Made by a program: the position numbers and the translations under genes
The notes under the pieces: generated by a model
The model's input: the letters and a program-made list of their open reading frames with translations, nothing else
Told to the model about the DNA's origin: nothing
Database searches by the model: none
Assembly (NCBI RefSeq): GCF_037038585.1
Contig: NC_092520.1
Location: forward strand, 3,362,501-3,426,500
Source: Patagioenas fasciata
Taxonomy: Eukaryota > Chordata > Aves > Columbiformes > Columbidae
Length of the DNA stretch: 64,000 nucleotides
Reading direction: 5' to 3'
Part shown: one piece after another, positions 13,501-28,500 of the stretch
How the letters are laid out: every line of letters begins with the position of its first letter
Numbering within the stretch: the first letter of the stretch is position 1

Positions 13501-16500
13501 GGGCATCTATCCAGACACACCATGCAGAAAACCCAGGGAACTACAGGCCGGTCAGTCTAGCCTCCGTGCCTGGCCACATCAGGGAGCAGATCCTCCTGGA
13601 AACTATGCCACAGCACATAGATAATAAGGGGATGACTGATGACAGCAAACATGGCTTCACTATGGGCAAATTGTACCTGACAAATTTGGTGCCCTTCTGT
13701 GGTGGGGTTACAGCATTAATGGATAAGGGAAGGGCAACTGACATCTCTCTGGAATGGAGTGAGTTGAGAGAAGGGAACGGAGCTGGTGAGGGGCTGGAGC
13801 ACAAGTGTGATGGGAGCGGCTGAGGGACCTGGGGGGTTCAGCTGGAGAACAGGAGCTGAGGGGAGACCTTCTGATCTCTGAACTGCCTGAAAGGAGCTTG
13901 GAGCCAGGGGGGTCGGGCTCTGCTCCCCAGGAACAAGCACCAGGAGCAGAGGAAACGGCCTCAAGTTGCACCAGGGGAGGTTGCGGTTGGATGTGGGGAA
14001 CAATTTCTTCCCCAAAGGGCTGTGGGGCATTGGAACAGGCTGCCCAGGGCAGTGCTGGAGTCACCATCCCTGGAGGGTTGGACAGACGGAGATGAGGTTC
14101 TTAGGGATGTGGTTTAGTGCTAGAGCTGGGTTAACGGTTGGACTTGACGATCTTGAGGGTCTTTTCCAACCAAAATGATTCTATGATTCTACCACTAGTG
14201 CAAAACATTTGACACTGTTCCCCATGACATCCTTGGAGTTGGAACTAGATGATCTTCACGGTCCCTTCCAGCCCAAACCATGATATGGTTCTATGACGAT
14301 TCTGCAATAAGTGCAGGGCTGAACCCCTGCAAACAATCCCATTGTCAGGACGGGAGCCCTATGGATGCCACCTCTGCAGATCCAGTGTACGGCACCCAGC
14401 CTTTGAACCCTTTCAATCAGCAAGGTTGGCTCAAAGGGCACATGGTGCCAACGTGAGTCGGGTCCCCTTGTCAGTTGAGCGTAGTCCACAGCTTGGGACA
14501 GCCTGGCCAAGCTGCCAGGCTTGGCTTGGCACAGGATCTCTGCAGGCTGTCACTATTAGGGACTGGGCTGGCACTGGGGACCTCAACAGCATGCATCTTG
14601 CAAACTCTCCAGACAGCTGCAATACGAGTCTGACTCACTCTGGGCCTGCTGTGATACCAAAAATCTATTTCTATAGGTTGCTGTTTTCCTTATTTCAGGT
14701 CGAATGAGCAAATGCTGGGTTAGCGGCAATGTTGGGCACTGCAGCACTTTGATGGGACATGATCCCTGTTCTCCATGTGCTTCTAGTCTGCAGTTCACTT
14801 GGAGCCTGTGGCATATATGTGTGTGTTGTCCATGATATGCCCATATTTTCATCCAGGGAGGCACTTGCAGGTCACAAAAAAGCTGCTTAGCACAAGATGC
14901 CAACCACCAAACACCATTTTTGCTCTTTCTCTGAGGCACCCCAGCCCAGGAAGCCACTTGGCCTGAGAGGGGATCAAAGAAAGCCATCACATCCACATGG
15001 AGGCATTCTCTGGCGAAAATGAGTCCGACACCCCTGATTTAGGATCTGTATGGAACTTTCCTTCTTGTTAAGCGTGCTATGGGTTTGGTTGTAGTTTGAA
15101 AAGGTCTCTCTTATTTTCTATGAGTAGACAGCACAGTAGCTAATCTCAGCCCAGCCCTGTGTTCTCTGGCTATTTTCAGATAACTGAAAAGATGTGACAG
15201 CAAAGACATGCATGATGCCCTTAGATCTCCTCCTGCAGCCCATGGTGATATTTGCCTTGAAAGGACACTTTGTAAGGGCTTAATCTATTTTATAACAATT
15301 TAGCATGTGCAGTTGGGCTGCCTCACAGGAGTCCAGACCTGCAAGAGAGAAGAGATAAGGATCATATCTGTTTGCAACTGCATCTCCAAACCTGTTTGTT
15401 CCTCCTGAATGTACAAGCACATGTAGCCATAGAATCATAGAGTCGTGGAATCATAGAGTCATAGAATCATAGAACAGTTTGGGTTGGAAGGGACCTTCCA
15501 AGCTCATCCAGTGCCACCCCTGCCATGAGCAGGGACATCTTCACCAGCTCAGGTTGCTCAGAGCCCCGTCCAGCCTGGCCTGGGATGTCTCCAGGGATGG
15601 TTCATCCACCACCTCTCTGGGCAGTCTGGGCCAACATACTAAAGGTAATTTCCTCCTCCTTTCCCTTAAAGAACACTGTAAATGCAGCAAGGCAGAGCCA
15701 CCTTACAATCACATCTCAATGCTATTTTTGTGTTTGATGCGCCTGCAGTCCCCATCCTCACAATGGAGAGATTGTCCAAGCTGGGTGTTAGAACTAGATG
15801 GCCTTCAAGGTCCCTTCCAACCCACACCTTTCTGTGATTCTAAGCTGGAGAGCTTGTCTGGCTTTGCAGAGCCCCAGCAGACAGTGGGGTTCAAAAATGG
15901 GTTTCTAATGAAGTGGATACTTTCATGTTTACCCCTGTCCCCACCAAGATACAGACTGCCATCTCTTCCAGTGGTGTTTCCAAGACATGACAGTACTTCA
16001 CAGATTGTGGGCACAATGATCTGTAGGTAGGGTGGAGTTTGGCCCCAGAATGGAAATATCTGCTGAGGTTCCCTGGCCAAGAGCCCAATGCCATTTTCGT
16101 GATATCCTTTGAAGTGTTTGCCTGGCAGGTAGCCCAGAGAACAGTTGTTTGTGGCAAAGCAGGTTCTGAGGGAAATATGGACCTCATCTGGGCAGCTTTG
16201 AGGTGATCTCTAGTCCAGGGAGGGACAGGCAAGAAGCCCTTGTCATTCCTCATTTCCTCTTAGGATTCCCCTCAACGGAAGAAAGCAGTAATTATGGGGA
16301 ACATAATTTAACTGTACACTTTCTGGAAGTTTCCTGTCTTTTTAGTGCCATCCACAGAAACTTTGAGACTGAGGATCCACACAAGAACACAGATACGCTT
16401 CTTTCCCACAGAAACCACTACACTGTCAGATTTTACAAAAAAAAAAAAGGTCTTAAGGTTAAGCAAAGTTCACTGTATGCAAATTCCGCCTGGCAAAATA

Positions 16501-19500
16501 AAAGCTGAACTGGAAATGAATCAAAGGAGTAATTAATAATTATATTATTGCAAGATAAAGCCTCATTTGGATGATAAGTATATGGATTTGGACCAGAACA
16601 ACTCCTTCCTTTTGTAGAATGTACTTTGAGCTTTGCACAGTACGATAAAGAAGAGAACTAAGCGTTGCACGGTTTTGCAGAAGACCTGATGAGCTGGCTC
16701 CCAGGTGCAGTAAAATCGTGACCTCTGCGTTATTCCTCAAGTGGTGTTTGTGTGTCATGTGGACCCTGGAGCTTCATTTCGTGCTGAATCCTATTTTCCT
16801 CAAGAGTTATAAAGGCCATGTCTGTGGCATTTGAAAGGAGTAGCACGAGGTACGAGCAGTGGTTTGTTCTGACCTGGAGGATGTGTTGCAGGTTCGACCT
16901 GTTGCTCTGCAGAGAGCTGCAGCATTTCCCCATGTATGATCTATTTGAAGGCAGGAAGGCTCTACAGAGGGATGTGGACCAGCTGGATCGATGGGCAGAG
17001 GCCCTGCCCAGGTGGCCAAGAGGCCACCAGCATCCTGGCTGGGACCAGCACTGGTGTGGCCAGCAGGCCCAGGGCAGTGAGCGTCCCTGTTCTGGGACCC
17101 AGGGAGGCCAAACTTCAAATCCTGGGCGCAGTTTTGGGCCCCTCACACCAAGAAAGGCATTGAGGTGCTGGAGCAAGTTCAGAGAAGGGGATTGTGTGTT
17201 CCCCTCCAGTGTGGGTTCAGGAAAGACTCAGAATTTGCAGGAGTAGAAATAGATCTTGACTACAGACGTACTTATAGGTCCTTAAGTAAAAGAAAACTGA
17301 AGGTGCAAAGAGGTCTTAACTGAGAGCATCGTGTACCTCCCCTCCGATAGCCCTTAGCTGAGATGAGCTGGAGAAAGCAGATGCCAAGTGACTCCCAAAG
17401 ATGAAAATCCAGGTCTCAGAGGATGAGGGCATGGATATATCTATCTCAGAGCTGAAGCTAAAGCTAAACAGGGCATCTCCATCCTCATGTCCTTAAGCCC
17501 TGGGTTCTGGATCTGTAATAAAGACTCAGAGAAGAACAAAATGTATAGCTCATCACACCATAAGCTGCAGAAGGCAAAGGGCTTGGATGAATTGTTGTGG
17601 GGTTGTTTTTTTTAGCTCAGTCTCCCCCATCCCAGACAACACCAAGGGTTCCAGAGGGACAGATGGAGAGGACGCAACTCTTCCCAGGCACTTTAGAGGG
17701 CATCTGCTTCACCAGGTGACAGCTTGGTGGCCATTGGTGCTTCTCAGTCTGTAGACGGTGTTGGGCTTGGAGGGGATTTGATGTACCAAGTGATGCTTCT
17801 TTGCACACAGACTTCTCTTTTCTTGTTCCCGTGCCAAAACACAGAGCATGAAGGAGATGGGAGGTGGAGGGAAAAGCTGAGCACTGTCTGGAAGCAGCTC
17901 AGAAAAGTCTTTAATGACTTGGGAATGTCCCAAGTCATTAACGTCTTAGGGAATGAAATAGGGCATTCTTATAAAATCTGTGATGACATCAAGTTGAAAG
18001 GACTGAAAATCCTCTAGAGGCCAAGATTATTGTTGATAATGGACCCAAGAAATGGAGCAAAATGTCCAAAATCAATTAAAAAGAAAAACTCAATAAAGAC
18101 TAAAATCTTATATATGGGAAGATAAAAAATTAAAAATCCAAGGCACAATTAAAATGGGGAATCGATAGCTCAGGAACAAAGCTATCAGGGACTGTGCATG
18201 CAGGGTATAGTGCCTCACTTTGCTGATGTTGCAAAATGCTAGGTTATCATCAGGGAGTATTAACAGGAGTTTTGGGGTAAAATACTGGCATTATGGTTGC
18301 AGAGGTCAGACTGACTCCAGAGAAAAGCTGGACAGCAAAGGGACGGAGATCAATGAGGACCCTCTGGATGTTTTGAGGTCCACAAGTCTTGTGAGAAGAG
18401 GGGGACACGGTGGCCTTTGTAGTAAAAGGTGGTTGCTGCAAGGATAGTGCTTGGTTGCTCTCCAGATTCCTGGGGCAGATAGGAAAGAAACCACCTCTTT
18501 ACATCAAGGGTATCTTCACAGTGATTAAATAAATCAGCAGCAAACCCAGTGAAGTCTTGGGGTCCATCCCAGGTCCAAACAGATCGAGTCCCTTCGGTTG
18601 AATCATTCTTATCCCAACACACACCTAACCCGACTGCCAATTCACTTCTTGGCTTTTCTCTCAGCACAGTGCTGCATCGCTGCCTTCATCGCCCTCCTCT
18701 TCACCCGGTTTTGGCTGCTCAGTGCCCTCTATGCTGCATGGTGGTTCCTAGACAGGGAACAACCCAGAAAGGGCGGGAGGAGGATCCATGCCATGCAGAA
18801 CAGCGTGGTCTGGAGGTACATGAAGGACTATTTCCCCGTCACGGTAAGTGCCACCGATCCCATTGGCTTTTAAGAGATTAAGGGACCAACTTTGAACTTG
18901 CTGTTTGGAGGCAGATCTGGGGCCAGTGGTGATGGCATTGGGTGCTTGGACATCAGTGTTGAAGGACTGAGGCAGGATGGTCTTCCCAGCTCTCAGATTA
19001 CTGCAAAACCCAGAAAAAATATAAAACCACCATTTTCACAACCACACTCTTTAACCATCTGAATTCATGCATGCATTTAATATTGGTTCATTCTAGCAGT
19101 TCAGAAAAATCTCCCCTTGCCTGTCTTCCCATGTGCATATTGTGACACTTCTGCTCTTCAGGATGCTCAGCATTTGCCCAGTAGACACAAAGCCAAGTTT
19201 TGACCAAAACCCAACTGGTTCTGGTGCCCTGTTAAGTCAGCATCCCCTTCTGCTCAGGAAGAGGCTGGGTGGGTGTGTACAGGGCAATCTCACAGAGCTG
19301 CTGATCCACTGACGTCTGTGGCATTTCCAGATTTACTTTAATCATAGAATCACAGAATCATTTTGGTTGGAAGAGACTCTCAAGATTGTTGAGTCCAACC
19401 ATTAACCCAACACTGTCACTAAATCATGTCTCTAAGAACCTCATCTCTGTGTTCAACCCCTCCAGGGATGGTGACTCCAGCACTGCCCTGGGCAGCCTGT

Positions 19501-22500
19501 TCCAATGCCCCACAGCCCTTTGGGGAAGAAATTGTTCCCCAGATCCAACCTCAACCTCCCCTGGCACAACTTGAGGCCGTTTCCTCTGCTCCTGGTGCTT
19601 GTTCCTGGGGAGCAGAGCCCGACCCCCCTGGCTCCAAGCTCCTTTCAGGCAGTTCAGAGATCAGGAGGTCTCCCCTCAGCTCCTGTTCTCCAGGATGAAC
19701 CCCCCAGGCCCCTCAGCTACTCGCTGTCTCTCATAAGACTTGTGCTCCAAATACAGCAGATCTTTGACCTCTTTATCTGGTATCCCCTTGGTATGGTATG
19801 AATGCACGGACCAGTACAAAATCCTGCTTCAGAGCCATCACGAGTCAATACAAATCTGAGCAATGCAGCAGAAGAGTTCGTGGGCCATGCAAAGGAGTGA
19901 GTTTCTAGGCTAGACCGTTCTATGGGAACTACGTCTCCAAGTTGCCTCCCTACCAGACTATCTATGAGTATGTTCACCTTATATGCACTCTGCCACCATT
20001 GAGTTTCTTTGCTCAAAGGCATGGCGGAAAGTGATGCTGAGAGCTCGCCATGAATTATTTTATGGCTACTCTGAGAGCTTAACTTGTGATTTAAAGGCTT
20101 CTGGATGAACTTCAAAGCAAGGCCCCCAGAAGGTACATAATAGTCTTCTGGGGAGGAATGGGAACACATCCCAGGAGAGCTTGTGGTGAGTTTTACCATA
20201 AAGGACGGGTAATATTTTATGATGTTTAATAGGAAACACCAAGTGGGTTCCCAATAAATTATTCTCGAGGTTGCCTTAAGAAGTGCTAAAATTGCTATGA
20301 GCTATTCATGTGGCTGTGATGATCATATGCAATATATATCCTGTACATTATTTTTGGCCATAAACCACTGTTTGAGAGGCGTCGGACCATCCCTCTGCTA
20401 AAACTTAGCTGGTAGCCCAGTGACACTTCTTCTCCTGTCCTTTTGTAAGGTGATGCAACCCACCCGAATGCTACACTGCATTGTCTGTCTGTCCTTCCCT
20501 CCCTGGGTGTCACTGTCAGGCCGTGAGGACCTGGCAGGAGGACCAGTAGGACCAGTAGAGGGAGCATGTATACTGGGTTTGGCTGCAGCTCACTGGGTGA
20601 AGACAGGGAGGGTTGGATGGAGCCTTTCTCCCTACTGGGCTGTGCGAAGTCAGAAGGGGCACTGCAAAACGACAGAGGAAAACAAAAATATAATTAAAAG
20701 GGTATTATAACCAAGCAATCACATAATATTATTTCCTTAAAATATTTTCTCCGTTTTCAACATTAGTTTGCTCAAGGACTTTATAAGCCAGAATATAGAA
20801 TTTATCCACTCTTACTGAATGGTTCTGCTACCTTTTGTCAGTCCAAGGGTGTGGAAAAACACTTGATATCCCCAGCATCCCACAGCAAGGAGCTCACCAG
20901 CTGAACCACACAGTGTGAAGATCACCCTGCTCATTTCACTGGAAACTCCCTGGTTAGCCCAAGTGAATCCTGTCCCACCTAGCCATGCCACTCCAGGTTT
21001 TATACTCTGTTATATCCCACATCTGCCAGCTTATTTCCCCACCTAAAAAATAAATCCAAATGTGTTTACTTCCTTGAACTGAAGGCATTTAATTTCATAC
21101 TGCAGAACATGGGCTGGTTTGTTCTTAGCAGAGTCGAAGTTAAGCATGGTAAATATTGCTTTAACTGTCCTGTAAACTGCGCTCATGATAAACTAAGCTG
21201 AGCTTTTGGTTTGAGCATGCACGGCTGGATGGTCCCACGGACCTCTCACTTGCCCAAAGCCCCATTCAGAACAGGGGCACAAGAAGTGGGATTTGGGGAG
21301 ACAGACAGGGTGGGCACCCAGCACCCCAGGGCTGTATTTGTGTGTAGATTGAGTTCATTCAACCCTGCAGGATTAGTCATTCTGGGAAGATTAAATGTGG
21401 CTCCTAATCCTCCCAGATCCCATCAACAAACTTAGCATGGCCAAACACCAGCGTTTGGAGGCAGGAAGAGCTGCTTGCTATTTTATTTTAGGAATCAGCT
21501 TTAAATGCGGCTTTTAAAGCATCCCTGGGCATGTTAGCTGTGGCGAAAGCAAAGAAAGGTTGAGATGAGCATCTGTTTTCCAGGAATCTGGGCAGTGTGA
21601 ATTTGCATTTTGCTGCAGCGAGCGTCTGGTACGTGGAAATGTTTGGGCTCCGAGCTGTGACTCTATGGAGCGTGCAAGGAGCACCCTCTGCTGATATCAG
21701 CCTTGCACAAGCACCGCTTTGCTACTCAGTTGATTCCCCCTGGAGATAAGCGTATTTTAGTTAGCGGTTTGGGAGCTATAGGGTCAGGCAGGAGCTGAAT
21801 GAGTTTGGGTGATTTTAAAAGAGGGATGAGGGAAAAGCACTGAGAGTCTAAGGGAATGTCCAGTGCCTTGCCCAGGAAAGTTATTTCTGCTTCACTCCCC
21901 TGGATTTTAAACCTATTCTAGTCCTTCTTTTTTATACATCCTCCTGATAGGCCTGCAATACATGCCTGAGTTCAGCTGGGTCTTAATAGTGGTGGGAAAT
22001 ATACCAAAAGGTGCAAAATGAATCTGTTTGGGCAGGCTATGGTTGAACAGGTATGCAATGATGTCTGCTGTGAGATGATGTTGCCTCCAGAGAGATTTTG
22101 GATACTTTGGACTGCTCCACCTATACTATGTTCATCCAAGAGTCAATAATATGTCTGCCACTGCCAGGTCTCTGCCAAAACTTTTATCTCCATTCATAGA
22201 ATAATAAAATAATTTTGGCTGGAAAAAACACTTAAGATTGACTCCAGCTATAACCTAAATCTAGCGCTAAACCATGTCCCTAAGATCCTCGTCTACATGC
22301 CTCTTAAACCCCTCCACGGATGGTGACTCCACCACTGCCCTGAGCACCTTGTTCAACCCTTTCCAGGAAGAAATTGTTCCCAATATTCAATCTAAATCTT
22401 TCCTGGAACAACTTGAGGCCATTCACACAGTTTCTTCCCAGTCATTTATCAACACATCTTTATTATGAAGGATACACCGAGTGTTACAGTAAAAACAAAT

Positions 22501-25500
22501 TTCTCTGTTGCATGGCCAAGGGAATGCACATCTTTGCTGCTTCTTCCCCCCATCCCCATCCCCTCCTGTCACTGTAAGATTGCTGTCACCAACATCCCTC
22601 ATAGTGCTCTGGTAACCTCAGCTGAGGAGCACCATGGATCTTCAGAAGGTGAGAAGGGGCATGAAATGGGGAAAGAATAAGCTTGACAAGATCCATCCCT
22701 ACTTCTCAAACAGAAGTCACTGTTTTTTCTTCCTGACTATACACTGGGGCTGGATGCTTGGCTTAGACAAGATATTTCATCTTTAGACCACACAACCTGG
22801 GTTACGAATGAAATACAACAGCAGGAAGCTAAAATTGAGGTCTTAGAGGGACAAATCTTGTCTTCAGGTTTTGGCATCATTCAGAAAAACACCAGCAAAC
22901 ACCATCTCACCGGCTGTCATTGTACTTGAGGACTTGCTGGAGTTATTTTTTTGTTTTTAGAATAACTAAAATGAGAATTAGTTGATCCCTTGGAGCTCTG
23001 ATTTGGGATGTCTCCGTCCAATATCTCATTCATTCTCATAATTACATAAATAATGAAAGGGCTTTTTGAATGTGTTGTGGTTCTGGGAATGTACAAAGTG
23101 TTGCAGAGAGGGAACAGCCCAAGTTCGCTTGAATCAAGCCCTACCAGGGCTTTGAATAGAAGAATGGTATTATTTGTAACTGGGGATTTTGTGCCATGGC
23201 CTATGACATTAAATATAATCTCTGATTTCTAGCAGTCTTGGCTGTTCACTTTCCTTCCTTCTCTTGGCTCCAGGAGAGAAGAGGGGTTGTTAGAGCAAAA
23301 GCAAGACATGGCTAGATGGTCCAAAGTCCTACAAGTCCCCAAAAGCAGCAAAACAAAAGAACAAGGGAAGATTCAGGCGTTTTGGAGCTGCCATGCTTAT
23401 CCAGCTTTGAGTGAGGGTCATGAAGTCCTATCCTAACTCAATTTAAACCCACCTGGCTGGTCTGACTCCCTGATGCTTACTGAAAACCCATCTCTGACCT
23501 AGCATTGGGTCACCTGGAGAAAACCCCAGTGCCCAAAGTCCTCTTTCTCCAGCTGTCCCTCTCAGACTCTCATCATTGCTGTGGCCTAAAACCTTCCCAG
23601 CTGCCGCCAATACTCAGATGTTTTCCTTTCCTTTGGTCTCCCATCCAGACACTCTGGTGTGGGCTTCCGTTTCTCTTCACCTTGGCATGATTTCTCCTCC
23701 TTTGGGTCTCACTGGGTTTCTGGATTTCTCTGTGGGGTTTCATCCCCCAGAGAATCTGGTTGCATGTTTCCTCCTGGAAGAGGTGCTCTTTGGAGGTGCC
23801 TGGGTGGACAGCAAGGCACCTGAGGATTTGCTTAGGACAAAGCTGAAAGGAGGTTTGTCCTACTTAAGAGAGGATTAATCATAGAATCATAGAATAGTTT
23901 GGGTTGGAACGCACCTTCAAAGGTCATCTAGTCCAGTCCAAACGAACAATAAAATCCTTGTTCACCCTTGTTAATGTTATATTCATCTATGTTAATTAAT
24001 AGAACATCCTTGAAAACAGATTTTGGGGGCAGAGAAGGTTAGAAATACACTAAAAATTTGATTTGGGAGACTTGAAGAAGGCAGAATCTTTCTGACCAGT
24101 TTTCCTGATCACAGCCTCCTCTGCTCTGTGAATGGCTGTGGGGGTGATGCCATGCAAGTCTGCATCTCCCATCACATGTTCATCCATCCCTAAGGATGCG
24201 ATGTCATGGCAGGTCAGTGCCCTCCCTGACTTCACGTCCCCTGGCACAGAAAGCACCGTGCGGTGCCCATACTCATCTCAACTTGTTTTCATCTAATTAC
24301 TCACTTAACAATATTTTAATCCTTTCAGCTCTGGGCAAACAGTGCTGGCTGGGGACTGGGTAGGGCTTTATCTACAGGGTGTGCTGGAGCACCCAGCTCT
24401 CCAACCCTTTGTACTCAGGGAGAGTTTTACTTTCTTCAAGCTTTAGGATACCAGCATCACGTGGGGAACCACCCATCCTCCCTCCTCCCATGGTTTTGGG
24501 GCAGGACAGTCTAGTCTATAGGGGACCGCCAGGAAACCCCAGCCACTTCTCAAGGAGTGATTTAAAGCAGCCTCGTTAAACCAGTGCTGAACTCCTGGGC
24601 TGATACAGTGTCTCAGAAACCCTAATTCCAATTAGCCTAATTCTACTCCAAGATGAATTTAAAACAAAACAAACAATCAAACAACAAAACAAACAAAAAA
24701 AACCACCACCAAATACCAAGTGAAGGCCACTTTAATTCCAGCTAAGAGCATCTACTTGGGATGTTAATACAGTTTAACTAATCCAGTTTAAAATCAATTT
24801 GGATTAATTTGCTTGAGATCCTTGCCAGTACATTGGCTCGTATCAGAGCTCCTGAAAGTCTGTGTGTGAGTTTCCCTAATGCAGTTGACAGTATGTGGAG
24901 AAGGTCTCACCACATCTCTATGGGAGCTTGGAGAACTGGAACAGGGTTTTACCTATGTCTTAGGCCCACATACATAAAATAAAGGGAGGTTAGTGCTACA
25001 GAATAATCACTGTGAGCACTGAACAGCTGTACCTATCAAGATATTTCTCATTTAGGAGAAGTCTTCAGTAGATCTCACCCTTCAAAACACAAATATAAGT
25101 TAATTTGTTGGGAAGGCCAAGACCTTTGAAGGTCCTTTGCAGCCCAAACTATTCTATTATTCTATGATCACCCCAGATCTGAGATCTAGAAGGCCTCATA
25201 ACACTTTGACAAGGATTCATTACCACTGTCAGTGGTCAAGACCTCAACCAGCATCCCAGCCATGTCAAGGAGAAGCTCAGGGAAGACAACAAACCCATGG
25301 CTTGGTTTGGAGACCACAATCCTGAGCCGATAACAGCTCTTTCCCTTTGGACCACAGGTCATATACATTACTTTGTCACCCCTCAGGCCTCTGAGATGAG
25401 AATCTGATGTTTTCTTAGAAAGAAAACATTTGATGAAGCCCTTGTCTCACTTAGATGTTTACGCACAGACTGGGTTGGCTGGACGCTTAAGTCCTTAGAC

Positions 25501-28500
25501 AATTATTAAAGGTTCCACTCATCCAGAAAGACCAAAGCAGCAAATGCCATCCAGTGGGTGTGGAAATGATACCCTGGCCAAGGCAGGAGGGAGGACAATC
25601 CCACCCCTCTGTACCTCAACCCCAGCCCCAGTAAGCACTTTGGGGCTGGAGTACAGGAGTAAACTGGGCTGGTGCAGAGTCAGGTATTAACTTTCCTGGC
25701 AGCCTGGGAACTGAGATTGACCTCTGGCAGGAGGGGGAAGAAACAAATACACAGTGGGAACAATCCAGATGGGAGGATTGAGTTTCTGCTTTAAATAGTT
25801 TCCAGAAGAAGGGTGGTTTAGAGTCCAGGGGCCTGACCTACGGCATAAGAAACTTTGCCCAAGTCTCTCCTCCGCTACAGATTTCTTCTCAGTCTTGTCT
25901 TTGGTTTCTGTGTAAGTTCTGGACAAATCATCCAAATGTGAACAGATTCTGTGACTAAAAGGGGACCTTCTCTCCCTTCCTTTGCTTCTGCCCTGAAAGG
26001 AGCCCAGTCTACAAAGCTGAAAGAGGCAAATAATTCAACCAGGTCACTAAGATGTGGTCAGTGCTGTCACAGGGAACAGCTCTTGCAGAAACATTAACCA
26101 GATCCACGAACTCCTGAGTGACCAGACAACTACCGTCTAGCTGCCCATGGCTTAGAGCAGGGGTACACAAATCACAGAATCAAACTGGCTGAGGTTGGAA
26201 GGGACCTCTGGAGGTCATGTGGTCCAACCTCCTGTGCTCAGGCAGGGCCACCTAGAGCTGGTTGCCCAGAACCATGCCCAGATGGCTTTTGAGTATGTCC
26301 AAGGATGGAGACTCCACAACCATTCTGGGCAAACTGTGCCAGTGCTTAGTCACTCTCACAGTGAAAAAGTGTTTCCTGATGTTTGGAGGGACTATCCTGT
26401 GTTTCCATTTGTGCCCGTTGCCTCTGGTCTTGTCACTGGCCACCATTGCCAAGAGCCTGGCTCCATCCTCTTTGCATCACCCCATCACATATTTATATAC
26501 ATTGATGAGATCCCCCTGAACTTCCTCTTCTCAAAGCTGAACTGTTGCTGTTCTTTCAGCCTTTTCTCATAGCAGAGCTGTTTCAGTCCCTCTATTAGCT
26601 TTGTGGTTCCTTTGGTCTCTCCAGTATGTCTGTGTCTCTCTTGTACTGAGGAGCCCAAAAGTGGAGCCAGCACTCCAGGTGTGGCCTCACCAGTGCTGAG
26701 CAGAGCAGAATGATGACCTCTTTCCACCTGCTGGCAATATATCTAATTCAGCCCAGGATGCAATTTGCCTGCCTTGCTGCAAGGTCCCGTTGTTGGATCA
26801 TGTTCAAATTGATGTCCACCAGGACCCCTAGGCCCATCTCTGCCAAGCTGGGTGGCCTCCAGCATGTATTGGTGCTTAGGGTTGATCTTCCCCAGGTGCA
26901 CATCTTCATCATTTTACTTGTTGAACTTCATGAGGTTCCTGCCAGTCAGATACATAAGATACACAGAAGCAGATATACAAATCATGGTCAAGCTCCAAAA
27001 TGCTTATGTGGTTTAAAAGGCCTGATTGAGAACAAACAGCAAATGTAGCATGAATGGTATCAGTCTCTTTTCCCAAGTGACAAGCAATAGGATGAGTGGA
27101 AATGGCCTCAAGTTGTGCTAGAAGAGGTTGAGGTTGGATCTTGGAAACCATTTCTTCCCCAAAGGGCTGTGGGGCATTGGAACAGGCTGCCCAGGACAGT
27201 GCTGGAGTCACCATCCCTGGAGGGGTTGAACAGATGGAGATGAGGTTCTCAGGGATACGCATTGGTGCCAGGTGTGGGTTAATGGTGGGACTCGATGATC
27301 TTGAGGGGCTTCTCCAACCAAAATGATTCCATGATTCTATGATTCTATAATACATTAATGCAAAGCAAGATTAAAAATGCAGTATCTGAAAATAGGTGCA
27401 CACTACAACAAGTAAAATAAATCACAAGGTGATCTCAATAGAAAACATCAAGAGAAAATGTGAACAACCAGAAAAAGAGCTGGAAAGATTGCTGGTTGGT
27501 GGATGCCCAGTCCTTTGTAAGGGAACACAACCTCCCTCTTATCTTCCCTCACTTCTTATCATAGAATCATAGAATGATTCGGATTAGAAGGTACCTTTAA
27601 CATTCACCTAATCCACCACCCCTGCCATGAGCATGGACAACCCAGCTCAGGTTGCTCAGAGTCCTGTCCAGCCTGGCCTGGCATGGTTCATCCACCACCT
27701 CTCTGGGCAACCTGGGTCAGGTTCTCACCACTCTTAGGGGCAACAATTTCTTTGCATCTAGTCTGAATCTCCACTGTTTTAGGTTTAAACTGTTATCCCT
27801 TGTCCTATTGTTACAAGCCCTACTCTTCATTTTTTCCTCTCCTTTCGTTGTGGTGGACACCAAGGCAGCAGCTGAATGTCTCCTGGGAGTGCTTTTATGG
27901 ATGTTTGGCATCTTAGCACAAGTGAACTGTCTCCCTGAAGCAGTTTGCACAGCTCAGTGGATACCCTGACTTCAGCTCTTCATTAGCAAGAAGGGCAGTG
28001 TGATCTTGGGGTGCACCCAAGCACTGAGACTGTTCTCACCCCCGCCTTTCTTGTCACCCCGTGCACACACAGCCAGAGATTTACTGGTTTCCAACACACC
28101 CGAGCATCTCGCCTCCCTGCTTATAAATCACGCTAAGATGAAAGGTTGTTTGGAAGCCGAAGATGAATGCAGGAAACATTGATGTAAGCTGAGATTACTC
28201 AAAAATGAGCAAATGGTCACAGGGGCCCTGGGCACTTAGTAATTCAAACATCTGCCCCTCTTCGTGCCGCGGCACCTCCGTACCCGGGCAGTGGTGGGAC
28301 TCTTGTTTGTCCGTTCCCCTCATTAGGAGCAGGCGCTTGAATGGGCACATGTGTACAGTCAACAGTGCTTTAGGACAGATGGGAAATTAGCCATGATGTA
28401 AGAAAGTAAAATACACCCTCATGATTAACCTGCAGTTCTAGGAAAAACATGCACCATTAGCTGCTCCCCGAGTGTGGACAGGAGTAGGGTACTCAGAAGG

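Larger units (their letters stand above)
10551..18664 (+). other. MOGAT2: MOGAT2 intron 1
   Basis: This 8.1 kb GT-AG intron is rich in CR1 fragments on both strands, including a nested pair, and contains a perfect 14-bp inverted repeat at 17911-17941. No other gene was seen within it. Confidence 0.85.
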
